This document shows positions 18,613-28,789 of a stretch of 64,000 nucleotides of DNA, piece by piece; position 1 is the first letter of the stretch; every line of letters begins with the position of its first letter. Below the pieces are notes generated by a model. It was given only the letters and a program-made list of their open reading frames with translations, was not told the origin of the DNA and made no database searches. The DNA lies in contig JALHLU010000002.1 of NCBI GenBank assembly GCA_022844345.1, positions 62,001 through 126,000 of the forward strand, given 5' to 3'. The position numbers and the translations under genes are program-made. The DNA comes from Hyphomonadaceae bacterium. GTDB lineage: Bacteria; Pseudomonadota; Alphaproteobacteria; Caulobacterales; Hyphomonadaceae.

Positions 18613-19209
18613 ATGACGCTGATCGCTTTCTACATCCTCTCGAGCATCGTGGTCGCATCGGCGCTGTTTGTCGTCGCGGCGCGCAATCCGGTGCATTCCG
18701 TGCTGTGGCTGATCCTGACCTTCTTCACGTCGGCGGGCCTGCTGGTGCTGATCGGGGCCGAGTTCCTCGCGATGCTGCTGGTCGTGGTCTACGTCGGCGC
18801 AGTCGCCGTGCTGTTCCTGTTTGTCGTCATGATGCTGGACATCGATTTTGTGGCGCTGAAGCAGGGCTTCCAGAATTACCTGGTGATCGGGATTTTGCTG
18901 GCGCTGACGCTGCTGGCTGAGATCGGCATCGTGGTGGCGGCGGCGACCTTTGGCGGCGGGACGACGTTCGATCCGAACCCGGGCGGCGTCACAAACGCCG
19001 AGGCGCTCTCAAACGTGCTTTATGACGACTACCTGCTTCTGTTCCAGATGTGCGGGATCGTCCTCCTGGTCGCCATGATCGGCGCCATCGTGCTGACGCT
19101 GCGCTCGCGGCCGTCGGTCAAACGCCAGAACATCGCCCAGCAGACCGGGCGCAAGCGCAAGGACGCCGTCGAACTCAAGGACGTGCGGCCTGGACAGGGG
19201 ATCCCGTAA
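18613..19209 (+). CDS. nuoJ: NADH-quinone oxidoreductase subunit J
   Basis: 198-residue membrane subunit (ND6-like), about five helices. Typical blocks: [36 protein letters not shown] with the pi-bulge helix. A GAGGGAGG stretch lies before the ATG. It ends in TAATG, overlapping nuoK by one base. Confidence 0.95.
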   Translation: MTLIAFYILSSIVVASALFVVAARNPVHSVLWLILTFFTSAGLLVLIGAEFLAMLLVVVYVGAVAVLFLFVVMMLDIDFVALKQGFQNYLVIGILLALTLLAEIGIVVAAATFGGGTTFDPNPGGVTNAEALSNVLYDDYLLLFQMCGIVLLVAMIGAIVLTLRSRPSVKRQNIAQQTGRKRKDAVELKDVRPGQGIP

Positions 19210-19526
19210 TGGCTGGAGCGGAACTCGGTCTGGGCCACTACATGGCCGTGTCAGCGGCGCTGTTCACTATCGGCGTGTTCGGCATCTTCGTGAACCGGAA
19301 GAACATCATCGTCATCTTGATGTCGATCGAGCTGATCCTGCTCTCGGTGAACATCAACATGGTGGCGTTCTCCGTTTTCAACGGCACGATCATGGGCCAG
19401 GTTTTCGCGATGCTGGTCCTGACGGTCGCGGCGGCGGAGGCAGCAGTGGGCCTTGCCATCCTGGTCGTCTACTTCCGAAACCGCGGCGAGATCGCCGTGG
19501 AAGACGTCAACGTGCTGCGCGGCTAG
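19209..19526 (+). CDS. nuoK: NADH-quinone oxidoreductase subunit K
   Basis: 105-residue three-helix subunit (ND4L-like). Two buried Glu of the proton path are seen in the segments [11 protein letters not shown] and [11 protein letters not shown]. The ATG overlaps the nuoJ stop by one base. Length matches the family. Confidence 0.96.
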   Translation: MAGAELGLGHYMAVSAALFTIGVFGIFVNRKNIIVILMSIELILLSVNINMVAFSVFNGTIMGQVFAMLVLTVAAAEAAVGLAILVVYFRNRGEIAVEDVNVLRG

Positions 19527-19539
19527 GGGAGCAAGGCAT

Positions 19540-21816
19540 TTGACCTTCCAGGAAGTCGCCGCAATCTTGATCGTGCTGTCGCCGGGCATCGCCGCGGTGG
19601 TGGCCGGGCTCGGCCAGCGCGTGCTGGGCGACAGGGGCGCGATGGCGGTGACGACCGCCATTGTCGTGACGGCTGCAGCGCTCGCGGCATGGCAGTTCTT
19701 CGCATGGTCGCTGGGCGGCCAGGCGGGAGGGGCGCAGACCATCGTGCTTTCGCGCTGGTTCAACGTCGATACGTTCATCGCCGACTGGGCGATCCGGATC
19801 GATGCGCTGTCGGTGACCATGATGTTCGTGGTGACCAGCGTCTCGGCGCTCGTGCACATCTATTCCATCGGGTACATGGCCGAGGATCCTCACCGCGCGC
19901 GCTTCTTCGCCTACCTGTCGTTGTTCACCTTCGCGATGCTGATGCTGGTGACGGCGGACAACTTCATCCAGCTGTTCTTCGGCTGGGAAGGCGTGGGGCT
20001 CGCGTCCTACCTGCTGATTGGGTTCTGGTACAAGAAGCCGTCGGCCAATGACGCTGCGATCAAGGCGTTCGTCGTCAACCGCGTTGGCGATTTCGGATTC
20101 GCACTCGGCATCATGGCGCTGGTGTTCATGATCCAGCCGGTCGCGGGCGTGGACTATGCCCAGTACGGCATCAAGGAATTCTCCTCTATCCAGTTCGACA
20201 CCGTGTTCGCGGTTATCGCGAACAACGCGCCGGTCGACATGGTGGGCGCAGCTGGCGCCATGCCGATCAAGGAAGTCACGTTCGACTTCCTCGGTGTACA
20301 TGTGTGGGGCCTCGAGATCGCGGGCATCCTGCTGTTCATCGGCGCGATGGGTAAGTCGGCCCAGTTCTTCCTGCACACATGGTTGCCGGACGCGATGGAA
20401 GGGCCGACGCCGGTCTCCGCGCTGATCCACGCAGCGACCATGGTGACAGCGGGCGTGTTCCTCGTTTGCCGCGCTTCGCCCCTTTATGCGGAGGCCGAGG
20501 TCGCGTCGAACGTGATCACGGTGGTCGGCGCGGTGACCTGCCTGTTCGCCGCAACGGTCGGTCTCGTGCAGAACGACATCAAGCGCGTGGTTGCGTATTC
20601 GACCTGTTCGCAGCTGGGCTACATGTTCTTCGCCGCTGGCCTTGGCGCTTACGGCGCGGCGATGTTCCACCTGTTCACGCATGCCTTCTTCAAGGCGCTG
20701 CTGTTCCTTGGCGCGGGCTCGGTGATCCACGGGATGCACCACGAGCAGGACATGCGCTTCATGGGCGGTGTCCGTCCCAACATGATGTTCACTTGGGCGA
20801 TGATGTTGATCGGCACGCTGGCTCTCATCGGATTCGGCATTCCGGGAACGGATATTGGCTTTGCTGGCTTCTTCTCGAAGGACGCAATCATCGAGAGCGC
20901 GTTCGCATCTGACTCCGCGTTCGGGCCGTTCGCCTTCTGGTGCTCCATCGCGGCGGCGCTGCTGACGAGCTTCTATTCGTGGCGCCTGATGTTCATGACG
21001 TTCGAGGGCAAGTTCCGCCCCAACCCGCATGCGCATCATGACGATCACGGCCATGGCCATGATCATGCACACGCCAAGCCGAAGGACGGCCGCGCGCCGG
21101 CCCATGAATCGCCGATCGTGATGCTCGTTCCTCTGCTGCTTCTGGCGGCAGGCGCAGTGTTCGCAGGCCTGCTGTTCAAACCGGAATTCTTGACGAAGAA
21201 CGCCGATGGCTTCTGGCAGGGCGCAATCGTGCGCGAAGCCGATCCGCTTTATGGCCCGTGTGGCGTGCACCCCTATGGCGATGCTGCGCATTGCGCGGCA
21301 GATGGGGCGCATACGCCTGCGCCGTCGAACGCTGCAGCTTCAGCGGCGGAAGAGTCTCACGGTGTTGTCGCTGCTGAGGAGCATGCAGCTCCCGATGCGG
21401 CTCATGCGGGTGAGCATCATGAACTGCCGGCATGGGTGATCTGGGCGCCTTTCGTGGTGACGGTGACGGGCTTCCTTGGCGCTGTGATTTTCTACTTGAT
21501 GGCCCCGGGCGTACCGCGACGGATGGCGGCGAATGGCGGGCCGATGCACTCCTTCCTGTCCCACAAATGGTATTTCGACGAAATCTACCACTTCGTGTTC
21601 GTAAAGGGCACGGCCGCCTTGGGCGATCTGTTCTGGAAGGTCGGCGACAAGAAGATCATCGACGGCCTTGGTCCCGACGGCGTGACTGGTATCGCGAAGG
21701 CAGGTGCGGGTGGGCTCTCGAAGCTGCATACCGGCTATATCTTCCACTATGCGCTCGTGATCCTCGTGTCGGCCGTGATTTTCGTGGCCTTCGTTCTGGC
21801 CGGGCAGGGACGCTGA
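19540..21816 (+). CDS. nuoL: NADH-quinone oxidoreductase subunit L, with His-rich insertions
   Basis: 758-residue antiporter-like proton-pumping subunit (ND5), about 100 residues longer than usual. I set the start at TTG 19540 with GGAG eight bases upstream; the frame continues back into nuoK but without family similarity. Core motifs are present: FFGWEGVGLASYLLIGFWY, LPDAMEGPTPVSALIHAATMV. Two extras: a His/Asp segment at residues 497-511 with eight His in 15 positions, and an Ala/His/Glu-rich loop at about 572-628 inserted before the helix starting PAWVIWAPF. Short His-rich loops occur in related NuoL; the second loop is less usual. Confidence 0.95.
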   Translation: MTFQEVAAILIVLSPGIAAVVAGLGQRVLGDRGAMAVTTAIVVTAAALAAWQFFAWSLGGQAGGAQTIVLSRWFNVDTFIADWAIRIDALSVTMMFVVTSVSALVHIYSIGYMAEDPHRARFFAYLSLFTFAMLMLVTADNFIQLFFGWEGVGLASYLLIGFWYKKPSANDAAIKAFVVNRVGDFGFALGIMALVFMIQPVAGVDYAQYGIKEFSSIQFDTVFAVIANNAPVDMVGAAGAMPIKEVTFDFLGVHVWGLEIAGILLFIGAMGKSAQFFLHTWLPDAMEGPTPVSALIHAATMVTAGVFLVCRASPLYAEAEVASNVITVVGAVTCLFAATVGLVQNDIKRVVAYSTCSQLGYMFFAAGLGAYGAAMFHLFTHAFFKALLFLGAGSVIHGMHHEQDMRFMGGVRPNMMFTWAMMLIGTLALIGFGIPGTDIGFAGFFSKDAIIESAFASDSAFGPFAFWCSIAAALLTSFYSWRLMFMTFEGKFRPNPHAHHDDHGHGHDHAHAKPKDGRAPAHESPIVMLVPLLLLAAGAVFAGLLFKPEFLTKNADGFWQGAIVREADPLYGPCGVHPYGDAAHCAADGAHTPAPSNAAASAAEESHGVVAAEEHAAPDAAHAGEHHELPAWVIWAPFVVTVTGFLGAVIFYLMAPGVPRRMAANGGPMHSFLSHKWYFDEIYHFVFVKGTAALGDLFWKVGDKKIIDGLGPDGVTGIAKAGAGGLSKLHTGYIFHYALVILVSAVIFVAFVLAGQGR

Positions 21817-21819
21817 CGC

Positions 21820-23328
21820 ATGACCGGCCCGCTTATTCTCACCCTGACGACCTTCCTGCCGCTGGCAGGCGCGCTGGTCATTCTGGCGCTGCGCATTGTT
21901 GGCGGCCCGGTGATGGCGGGCAGTGCATCGAAGGGCATCGCCCTGCTGACCTCGCTGGTGACGCTGGGCGTCTCGCTGATGGCTCTGGCGCAATTCGATC
22001 CGGCGCAGGCCGGATACCAGCTGGTTGATCACGCCCCATGGTTTGGCGGCTCGTCCTACAAGATGGGCGTTGACGGCATGGCCATTGCGCTGGTCGTTCT
22101 CACGACTGCGTTGACGCCGCTTTGCATCCTGCAGTCGATGAAGTCGATCGAGGACCGGCTGGCCGAGTACATGATCTGCTTCCTCGTGCTCGAGGCGCTG
22201 ATGATCGGCGTGTTCTGCGCGATGGACCTGATCCTGTTCTACGTCTTCTTCGAAGGCGGACTGATCCCGATGTTCCTGATCATCGGGGTGTGGGGCGGCA
22301 AGAACCGGCTTTATGCGGCATTCAAGTTCTTCCTCTACACGCTGCTTGGCTCCCTGCTTCTGCTGGCGGCGGTGATCTACATGTCGGTCGTGGCCGGTAC
22401 GACGGATGTGCCGACGCTGCAGGAGGGGCTCCATCCAGTCACGGGCGCGCTGCTGTTCCCGCCGGAGGTCCAGACCTGGCTTTGGCTGGCGTTCTTCGCT
22501 TCGTTCGCAGTGAAGCTGCCAATGTTCCCGGTCCACACTTGGCTACCGGACGCGCACGTCGAGGCGCCGACGGCGGGCTCGGTGGTGCTGGCGGCGGTGC
22601 TGTTGAAGATGGGTGGCTACGGCTTCCTGCGGTTCTCCTTGCCGATGTTCCCTGACGCATCGCTGCTGTTCCAGCCGTTGATGTTTGCGCTGTCGGTCAT
22701 CGCGATCGTCTACGCTTCGCTGGTCGCGTTCCGGCAGACGGACATCAAGAAGCTTGTGGCCTATTCGTCGGTTGCCCACATGGGCTTCGTGACGCTCGGC
22801 ATTTTTGCGTTCAATGAGGCGGGCATCCAGGGCGCCATCTTCCAGATGATCAGCCACGGCATTATCTCGGGCGCGCTCTTCTTTTGCGTCGGCGTGATCT
22901 ATGACCGGATGCACACGCGCGAAATCGCCTTCTATGGCGGCCTCGTGCATCGCATGCCGGTCTATGCAGCGCTGTTCATGCTGTTCTCGATGGCCAATGT
23001 CGGCTTGCCGGGCACCAGCGGTTTCGTCGGCGAGATCCTGACGATGGTCGGCGGCTTCCAGGCGTCAACCTGGGCGGCGGCGGGCGCTGCCCTCGGCGTG
23101 ATCTTCTCGGCCGTCTACATGCTCACGCTCTACCGCCGCGTCGTGTTCGGCGAGATGACCAATGAGAAGCTCATGGACATCAAGGACGTGACGCTGCTCG
23201 AATTCTTCATCCTTGGACTGCTGGCGGTCAGTGCGCTTGGCTTCGGCGTCTTCCCGGGTCTGGTCTTTGACCTGACCGAGGGAACGACGAACGAAGTGCT
23301 GCGGATGATCGGCCAGGCAGGCCAGTAG
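21820..23328 (+). CDS. nuoM: NADH-quinone oxidoreductase subunit M
   Basis: 502-residue antiporter-like proton pump subunit (ND4). Typical: [34 protein letters not shown] with the key Glu, [17 protein letters not shown], and the discontinuous-helix Lys/His region. Three-base gap after nuoL and nine-base gap to nuoN. Confidence 0.97.
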   Translation: MTGPLILTLTTFLPLAGALVILALRIVGGPVMAGSASKGIALLTSLVTLGVSLMALAQFDPAQAGYQLVDHAPWFGGSSYKMGVDGMAIALVVLTTALTPLCILQSMKSIEDRLAEYMICFLVLEALMIGVFCAMDLILFYVFFEGGLIPMFLIIGVWGGKNRLYAAFKFFLYTLLGSLLLLAAVIYMSVVAGTTDVPTLQEGLHPVTGALLFPPEVQTWLWLAFFASFAVKLPMFPVHTWLPDAHVEAPTAGSVVLAAVLLKMGGYGFLRFSLPMFPDASLLFQPLMFALSVIAIVYASLVAFRQTDIKKLVAYSSVAHMGFVTLGIFAFNEAGIQGAIFQMISHGIISGALFFCVGVIYDRMHTREIAFYGGLVHRMPVYAALFMLFSMANVGLPGTSGFVGEILTMVGGFQASTWAAAGAALGVIFSAVYMLTLYRRVVFGEMTNEKLMDIKDVTLLEFFILGLLAVSALGFGVFPGLVFDLTEGTTNEVLRMIGQAGQ

Positions 23329-23337
23329 GAAGGCGCC

Positions 23338-24783
23338 ATGGATTTCCTCGCCGACATCTCAAACGCCGCCCCGGAAGCTATACTCGCCGGGTTCGGACTT
23401 GCGGGCCTGCTGATCGGCGCCATTGGCGGAGATCGGATCTCCGGCCTGTTGCGCTTCCTCGCCGTCATCGCGCTCGCCGCGGCTGCGGCTGCTGCTGTCG
23501 TTCAGTTTGGCCGCGGCGAGTCCATTTCAGCATTCGCCAGCGATCCCTTGGCCCCCGACGGTCTCTACAAGGCGACGATGTTCACAATCTTCGCGAAGGT
23601 GGTCGCGTATGGCATGGCGGCTGCGGCGCTGCTCATGTCTGGCGGGTCCCTGAAAACCGCGCAGATGGAGCGGTACGAGTATCCGCTGCTGGTGGTGTTC
23701 GCCTCCCTCGGCGCCGGCATGATGCTGTCGGCCAACGATCTGATGACGCTCTACGTTGGCATCGAGACGCTGAGCCTGTCGTCTTACGTGCTGGCTGCGT
23801 TCCGGCGTGACAGCGTGAAGTCCGCGGAAGCGGGGCTCAAATACTTCGTACTGGGCGCGCTGGCGTCTGGCTTGCTGCTTTACGGTTCTTCGCTGGTCTA
23901 CGGCTTCACCGGCGGCACCGGATACGCTGCGATCGCCGCCGCGCCGGAGTCCATCGGGCTGACCTTCGGCCTCGTATTCGTGATTTGCGGGCTGGCGTTC
24001 AAGGCGTCGGCTGCTCCCTTCCACATCTGGACGCCAGACGTCTATGAGGGGGCGCCCACGCCGGTGGTGGCCTTCTTCGCCACAGCGCCGAAGATCGCGG
24101 CGGTTGGTGTGCTCGCACACATCCTGTTCTCGGCATTCGGGACGCATGCTGCTTCCTGGCAGCAGATCCTTGCGATCATCGCCGCTCTGTCGATGCTTAT
24201 CGGCGCATTCGGCGCACTGATGCAGAACAGCATCAAGCGCATTCTCGCCTATTCCTCGATCTCTAACGTTGGCTTTGCGCTGATCGGCGTCGCGGCGGGC
24301 GTTGAGGATGGCGCGTCGTCTGTGCTGGTTTACATGACGCTCTACGTGGTTGCGACTCTCGGCATGTTCGGCGGCATCCTGGCGCTGCGCCGGGGCGGCA
24401 AGGCGGTCGACCAGGTCTCGGACCTCAACGGTCTCGTGAAGTCGAAGCCCGGCATCGCGCTTGGCCTCATGGTGCTGATCTTCTCGGTGGCGGGCATTCC
24501 TCCGGCCGCCGGTTTTTGGGGTAAGCTGCAGGTCTTCACGGCCGGCATTTCGGCTGACCTCCTGTGGCTGGTGCTGGTTGGCGCCCTCGCGAGCGTTGTG
24601 TCGCTCGGCTACTATCTGCGGATTGTCTGGGCGATGTTCATGAAACCCCCGGGCGAAGCGCTTGATCGCACGGAAGTTTCAGTCGGCCTGATCGTTGCTC
24701 TGACCAGCCTCGCGATGTTCCCTGTGCTGACGATCTTCATACAGCTGCTGCTGGATGCAGCTGCGCGCGCTGCAGGCGGCTAG
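23338..24783 (+). CDS. nuoN: NADH-quinone oxidoreductase subunit N
   Basis: 481-residue antiporter-like subunit (ND2), last gene of the nuo operon. Typical: NDLMTLYVGIETLSLSSYVL and FHIWTPDVYEGAPTPVVAFF. The birA ATG follows the stop codon with no gap, so birA and probably coaX-rnj are read from the same mRNA. Confidence 0.97.
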   Translation: MDFLADISNAAPEAILAGFGLAGLLIGAIGGDRISGLLRFLAVIALAAAAAAAVVQFGRGESISAFASDPLAPDGLYKATMFTIFAKVVAYGMAAAALLMSGGSLKTAQMERYEYPLLVVFASLGAGMMLSANDLMTLYVGIETLSLSSYVLAAFRRDSVKSAEAGLKYFVLGALASGLLLYGSSLVYGFTGGTGYAAIAAAPESIGLTFGLVFVICGLAFKASAAPFHIWTPDVYEGAPTPVVAFFATAPKIAAVGVLAHILFSAFGTHAASWQQILAIIAALSMLIGAFGALMQNSIKRILAYSSISNVGFALIGVAAGVEDGASSVLVYMTLYVVATLGMFGGILALRRGGKAVDQVSDLNGLVKSKPGIALGLMVLIFSVAGIPPAAGFWGKLQVFTAGISADLLWLVLVGALASVVSLGYYLRIVWAMFMKPPGEALDRTEVSVGLIVALTSLAMFPVLTIFIQLLLDAAARAAGG

Positions 24784-25536
24784 ATGGTCGTCGAACTGCT
24801 CTCGCAGGCCTGGCCCATCACAAGGTTCGGCGAGATCGACTCCACCAACGAGGAAGCGAGACGCCGCACGTCCGAAGGGGACGCGGGGCCGCGCTGGCTG
24901 GTCACCGAGATGCAGACGGCGGGGCGTGGCCGGCTGGGCCGCGCCTGGTCTTCGCCGAAGGGCAATCTGTTTGCGACCGCGCTGCTCCCGTATCCGCGGC
25001 CGCCGGCCGAAGCGGTGCTGGCGTGCTTTGCGGCGGGGCTCTCCGTTCTGGATGCAGCAAAAAGTGCGGGCGTTGATGTCAATGCGGCCAAGCTGAAATG
25101 GCCGAACGACATATTGGTAGGACCCGCGAAACTTTGCGGCATCCTGATCGAGACGGGACAGATCCATGGGCAGCTATGGATGGCGGCAGGCTTTGGCGTG
25201 AACGTGGAAGTTGCGCCTGAGCGGCCCGATCGGCCGACGACGTGCCTCGCCAATCTTCCGGGCGGGGCAGGTCTGACGGCGGAGGGTGTTCTAACGACGC
25301 TGGACATGGCGTTCCGCGCGCGCCTTCGGAGTCTGCTGGTGGAGGGATTCGAGCCCACGCGTACAGCCTGGTTGGAACGGGCGGCCCACCTGGGACAGCG
25401 GGTGGAACTGACGCCGGCCAGTGGCCGCATCGAGGGCGTCATGACCGGCCTTGGGCCTGACGGGGCGCTGGTCCTGCGCAGGGCCGATGGGGCCGAAACC
25501 CATGTTCGGGCGGGCGAAATTTCGCTATTGGGTTAG
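24784..25536 (+). CDS. birA: Biotin-[acetyl-CoA-carboxylase] ligase
   Basis: 250-residue biotin protein ligase, attaching biotin to the carrier protein of biotin-dependent carboxylases. Biotinyl-AMP loop GRGRLGR at 47-53, KWPND at 105-109 and the catalytic Lys117 in KLCGILIE. It lacks the N-terminal helix-turn-helix of E. coli BirA, so it is a class I ligase without repressor function. Location straight after nuoN is common in alphaproteobacteria. Confidence 0.95.
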   Translation: MVVELLSQAWPITRFGEIDSTNEEARRRTSEGDAGPRWLVTEMQTAGRGRLGRAWSSPKGNLFATALLPYPRPPAEAVLACFAAGLSVLDAAKSAGVDVNAAKLKWPNDILVGPAKLCGILIETGQIHGQLWMAAGFGVNVEVAPERPDRPTTCLANLPGGAGLTAEGVLTTLDMAFRARLRSLLVEGFEPTRTAWLERAAHLGQRVELTPASGRIEGVMTGLGPDGALVLRRADGAETHVRAGEISLLG

Positions 25537-25572
25537 GTAATTGAGTTAGCCAAGGGGCAAAGGGAGCCGCCG

Positions 25573-26361
25573 ATGCTGTTGGCGATCGACACGGGCAACA
25601 CCAACACGCTGTTCGCCGTCCATGACGGGAGCGAGTGGCGTGCACAGTGGCGCTCGTCGACCGATATGACCAAGACTGCGGACGATTATGCCGTCTGGCT
25701 TTCGACGTTGATGGAAATCAACGGGCTGAGTCTCAGCCAGATCGACGACTGCATCATTTCGACTGTAGTGCCGCAATCGCTGTTCAACCAACGGAACTTT
25801 GCAAGGCGCTATCTCAACGTCGAACCTTTTGTGGTCGGCGAGAACGTGGAACTGGGCGTCGCCGTCCACATCACCAAGCCAAGCGAGGTCGGCGCGGACC
25901 GCCTTGTGAACGCGGTTGGCGCCCATGGGAGCTATGAAGGCGCACTGATCGTGATCGACTCCGGCACGGCGACGACCTTCGATATTGTCGGCGAGGATGG
26001 TTCGTTCGAGGGCGGCATCATCGCACCGGGGATCAACCTGTCGATGAAGGCGCTGCACGAGGCGGCGGCCAAGCTGCCGCGCGTGGCGATCCAGAAGCCA
26101 GACCAGGTGATCGGCAAGGATACAGTGGCGGCGATGCAGTCTGGCGTGTTCTGGGGGTATATCGACCTGATTGATGGGCTGGTCGAACGCATCAAGGACG
26201 AGTACGGGAAACCCATGACCGTAATTGCAACCGGTGGCGTTGCGTCCCTGTTCGAGGGCGCAGCGCGACGGATCGACCATTTCGACAGCGATATCACCAT
26301 CAAGGGTTTGCGTATCCTCTATGACCGCAACATCACTCAGGCGGCCAAAGAGCTGAAATGA
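25573..26361 (+). CDS. coaX: Type III pantothenate kinase
   Basis: 262 residues; first step of coenzyme A synthesis, phosphorylating pantothenate. ASKHA-fold phosphate motifs: AIDTGNTNT (Asp6), the [11 protein letters not shown] substrate loop, and [10 protein letters not shown]. CoaX enzymes need a monovalent cation and are not inhibited by CoA. AAGGGAG lies before the ATG. The rnj ATG overlaps its stop by four bases. Confidence 0.96.
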   Translation: MLLAIDTGNTNTLFAVHDGSEWRAQWRSSTDMTKTADDYAVWLSTLMEINGLSLSQIDDCIISTVVPQSLFNQRNFARRYLNVEPFVVGENVELGVAVHITKPSEVGADRLVNAVGAHGSYEGALIVIDSGTATTFDIVGEDGSFEGGIIAPGINLSMKALHEAAAKLPRVAIQKPDQVIGKDTVAAMQSGVFWGYIDLIDGLVERIKDEYGKPMTVIATGGVASLFEGAARRIDHFDSDITIKGLRILYDRNITQAAKELK

Positions 26362-28019
26362 GCAAAGCCGAACTTGTCTTCGCGCCGCTGGGCGGATGCC
26401 GCGAAATTGGTATGAACCTCAACGCTTATGGCTATGGTCCGCCCGATGCCCGGCGCTGGATCGTGGTCGATGTCGGCGTGACGTTCGGCGATGACACCAC
26501 GCCAGGCGTTGACCTGATCATGCCCGACCCGGTTTATCTTGAGGGTCTTGCCGAGGATATCGAGGCCATCATCCTGACGCACGCGCACGAGGACCATATC
26601 GGCGCAATCGGATGGCTGTGGCCCAAGCTGCGCGCACCGATTTATGCGACGCCGTTCACGGCCTATCTCGTGGCCGAGAAGCTGCGCGAACGCGGTCTGA
26701 CGGACGAAGCCGAGCTTCACGTCATGCAGTTGCGCGAGAAGCGGACCTTCGGTCCGTTCGAAGTCGAGATGGTGACGCTGACGCACTCAATCCCGGAACC
26801 GAATGGTCTGGCGATCCGTACGCCGCTGGGCATGGTGCTTCATACCGGCGACTGGAAGATCGATCCCGATCCGATCATCGGCGAGGACTTCGACCAGGCG
26901 AAGATCGAGGAGTTGGGCCGCGAAGGCATCCTCGCGATGGTTTGCGATTCCACGAACGTGTTTGAGGAGGGCGAGGCTGGTTCCGAAAGCCTCGCGCGAG
27001 AAGCGTTGAAGCGCGCTGTTGCCGAGCAGACGGGACGGGTCGCCATCACGGCATTCGCATCAAACGTCGCGCGCGTGCACTCGGCTTGCGAAGCGGCGCG
27101 GGCGAACGACCGGTCGATCTGCCTGCTGGGCCGCTCGATGATCCGGATCGCGGGCGCTGCCCAATCAGTGGGGCTGCTCAAGGAGTTCACTTTCCTTGAG
27201 CCAGAAGCGGCGGCGGCCCTGCCGCCGCAGCATGTGCTGTATCTCTGCACCGGCAGTCAGGGCGAGCCGAATGCGGCGCTGGCGCGCGTGGCGCGGGGCG
27301 ATCACCCCTCCGTGCGGCTCGGTGCGGACGATACCGTGATCTTCTCTTCCCGCGTCATTCCAGGGAATGAACGCGCCATCGCCGAAATCCAGAACATGCT
27401 GGCCGAGCGCAACATCAAGCTGGTGACTGACAGGCAATTTGACATCCACGTTTCCGGTCACCCCTGTCGTGATGAGCTGCGCAGGATGTACCTGTGGGCC
27501 AAACCGCGCATCGCCGTGCCGGTTCATGGCGAGCGGCGGCACATCATGGAACACGCGCGTTATGCCCGCTCGCTGCAGGTGCCCGAAGCGATCACGCCAG
27601 ACAATGGCGATGTCATCCGCCTGGCGCCCGGGCCGGTTGTCGTGATCGACCAGGTCCCAGCCGGGCGGCTGCATGTCGATGGCGAGGTGCTGACCTCCGA
27701 CAAGGCTGGCGGGATGTGGGAACGCAAGAAGATGGCGTATAACGGCCACGTCACCGTCAGCGTCGTGATCGCAAAGGGCAAGATCGAGGACGGCCCGACG
27801 ATTGTTGCGCGCGGGTTCTCCGAGCCGGATGGACGACCAGCGGACGAGTCGCTGGAGCCGCTGGACGAAGCAGCGGACGCCGCGATGGCCGGCATGAAGC
27901 GCGCCGACCTCGGAGACGACGACAAGATCGGGAAGATACTGACCAAGGCCGTGCGGCGGGCTTCTGAAGTCCAGTTCGGCAAGCGGCCGCTGGTCGATGT
28001 GACGGTACACAGACTCTAA
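26358..28019 (+). CDS. rnj: Ribonuclease J
   Basis: 553-residue metallo-beta-lactamase/beta-CASP RNase with endo- and 5' exonuclease roles in RNA processing. Metal motif HAHEDH at residues 75-80; beta-CASP part with CDSTN, a GRSMIR-like motif and [13 protein letters not shown]; a C-terminal domain follows. Many alphaproteobacteria have both RNase J and RNase E. Coupled to coaX (ATGA overlap). Confidence 0.95.
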   Translation: MSKAELVFAPLGGCREIGMNLNAYGYGPPDARRWIVVDVGVTFGDDTTPGVDLIMPDPVYLEGLAEDIEAIILTHAHEDHIGAIGWLWPKLRAPIYATPFTAYLVAEKLRERGLTDEAELHVMQLREKRTFGPFEVEMVTLTHSIPEPNGLAIRTPLGMVLHTGDWKIDPDPIIGEDFDQAKIEELGREGILAMVCDSTNVFEEGEAGSESLAREALKRAVAEQTGRVAITAFASNVARVHSACEAARANDRSICLLGRSMIRIAGAAQSVGLLKEFTFLEPEAAAALPPQHVLYLCTGSQGEPNAALARVARGDHPSVRLGADDTVIFSSRVIPGNERAIAEIQNMLAERNIKLVTDRQFDIHVSGHPCRDELRRMYLWAKPRIAVPVHGERRHIMEHARYARSLQVPEAITPDNGDVIRLAPGPVVVIDQVPAGRLHVDGEVLTSDKAGGMWERKKMAYNGHVTVSVVIAKGKIEDGPTIVARGFSEPDGRPADESLEPLDEAADAAMAGMKRADLGDDDKIGKILTKAVRRASEVQFGKRPLVDVTVHRL

Positions 28020-28031
28020 CGGAGAGATGCG

Positions 28032-28451
28032 ATGACGATCGGACGCCTTAATCACATCGGGATCGCCGTGCCCTCGATCGAGAAGGCGTTCGAGACCTAT
28101 CGCACGCTCTACGGCGCAACCGAGTTCGTGCAGCCGTTCGACATGCCGGCGCAGGGCGTGCGTGTTGGTTTCGTGAACCTTCCAAACACCCAGCTGGAGA
28201 TCATCGAGCCCCTGGGCGAGAAGTCGCCGATCATCAACTTCCTCGAGAAGAACCCCAAGGGCGGACAGCATCATGTCTGCTTCGAGGTACCCGATATCCA
28301 CGATGCCAAGGCGGATATGGAGAAGAAGGGGGCCAAGGTTCTGGGCGAGCCGCGGATTGGCGCGCATGGGACTCTGGTGATCTTCATCCACCCGAAGGAT
28401 TCGGACGGTGTGCTGATCGAACTCATGGAAACGCCTAAAGGTCACCACTAG
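28032..28451 (+). CDS. mce: Methylmalonyl-CoA epimerase
   Basis: 139-residue VOC-fold enzyme interconverting (R)- and (S)-methylmalonyl-CoA in propionate catabolism. Likely metal ligands: His8 (NHIGIAV), Gln54, His81 (GQHHVCFEV) and Glu130 (VLIELME). Length is typical. The mutase genes are not in this window. Confidence 0.92.
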   Translation: MTIGRLNHIGIAVPSIEKAFETYRTLYGATEFVQPFDMPAQGVRVGFVNLPNTQLEIIEPLGEKSPIINFLEKNPKGGQHHVCFEVPDIHDAKADMEKKGAKVLGEPRIGAHGTLVIFIHPKDSDGVLIELMETPKGHH

Positions 28452-28460
28452 GTTCGCAGA

Positions 28461-28712
28461 ATGGGTATTTTCGAGGCGATCGTCGTCTACACCGGCGCGT
28501 GGTGGTTGATTTTCCTGCCGACCTTGTCGGCTGGGCAGACCAGCCAGCGCCAGTCGGGGACAGTTGTTCCCGGTTCGGAAGGCGGCGCGCCAGAGCGCGT
28601 GCCCTGGCTCGGCAAGTTATTGGTACCCACCGTGGGCGCAGCCCTTGTCACCTTCCTGCTCTGGCTCGCGCTCCATATGCGCTGGCTGGACTTCATGATT
28701 GCAAGGATTTAG
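28461..28712 (+). CDS. DUF1467 family small membrane protein
   Basis: 83 residues, two predicted membrane helices (about 5-22 and 53-75) joined by a polar loop. The N-terminal YTGAWWLIFLPTLSAG and the C-terminal WLDFMI are as in alphaproteobacterial DUF1467 proteins, which usually lie between mce and proS. Function unknown. It begins nine bases after mce. Confidence 0.85.
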   Translation: MGIFEAIVVYTGAWWLIFLPTLSAGQTSQRQSGTVVPGSEGGAPERVPWLGKLLVPTVGAALVTFLLWLALHMRWLDFMIARI

Positions 28713-28789
28713 CCCCGTTTCGGCCGCATTGCGTGGGCGTCATTGGGCGGCTATCAGCCTGACTAGACTGCCGCTTTCCAGGACCCCCA

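Noticed and set aside
19507-21312. 601-codon open frame on the minus strand opposite nuoL
   Set aside because: Same antisense effect; composition is extreme and nuoL is certain.
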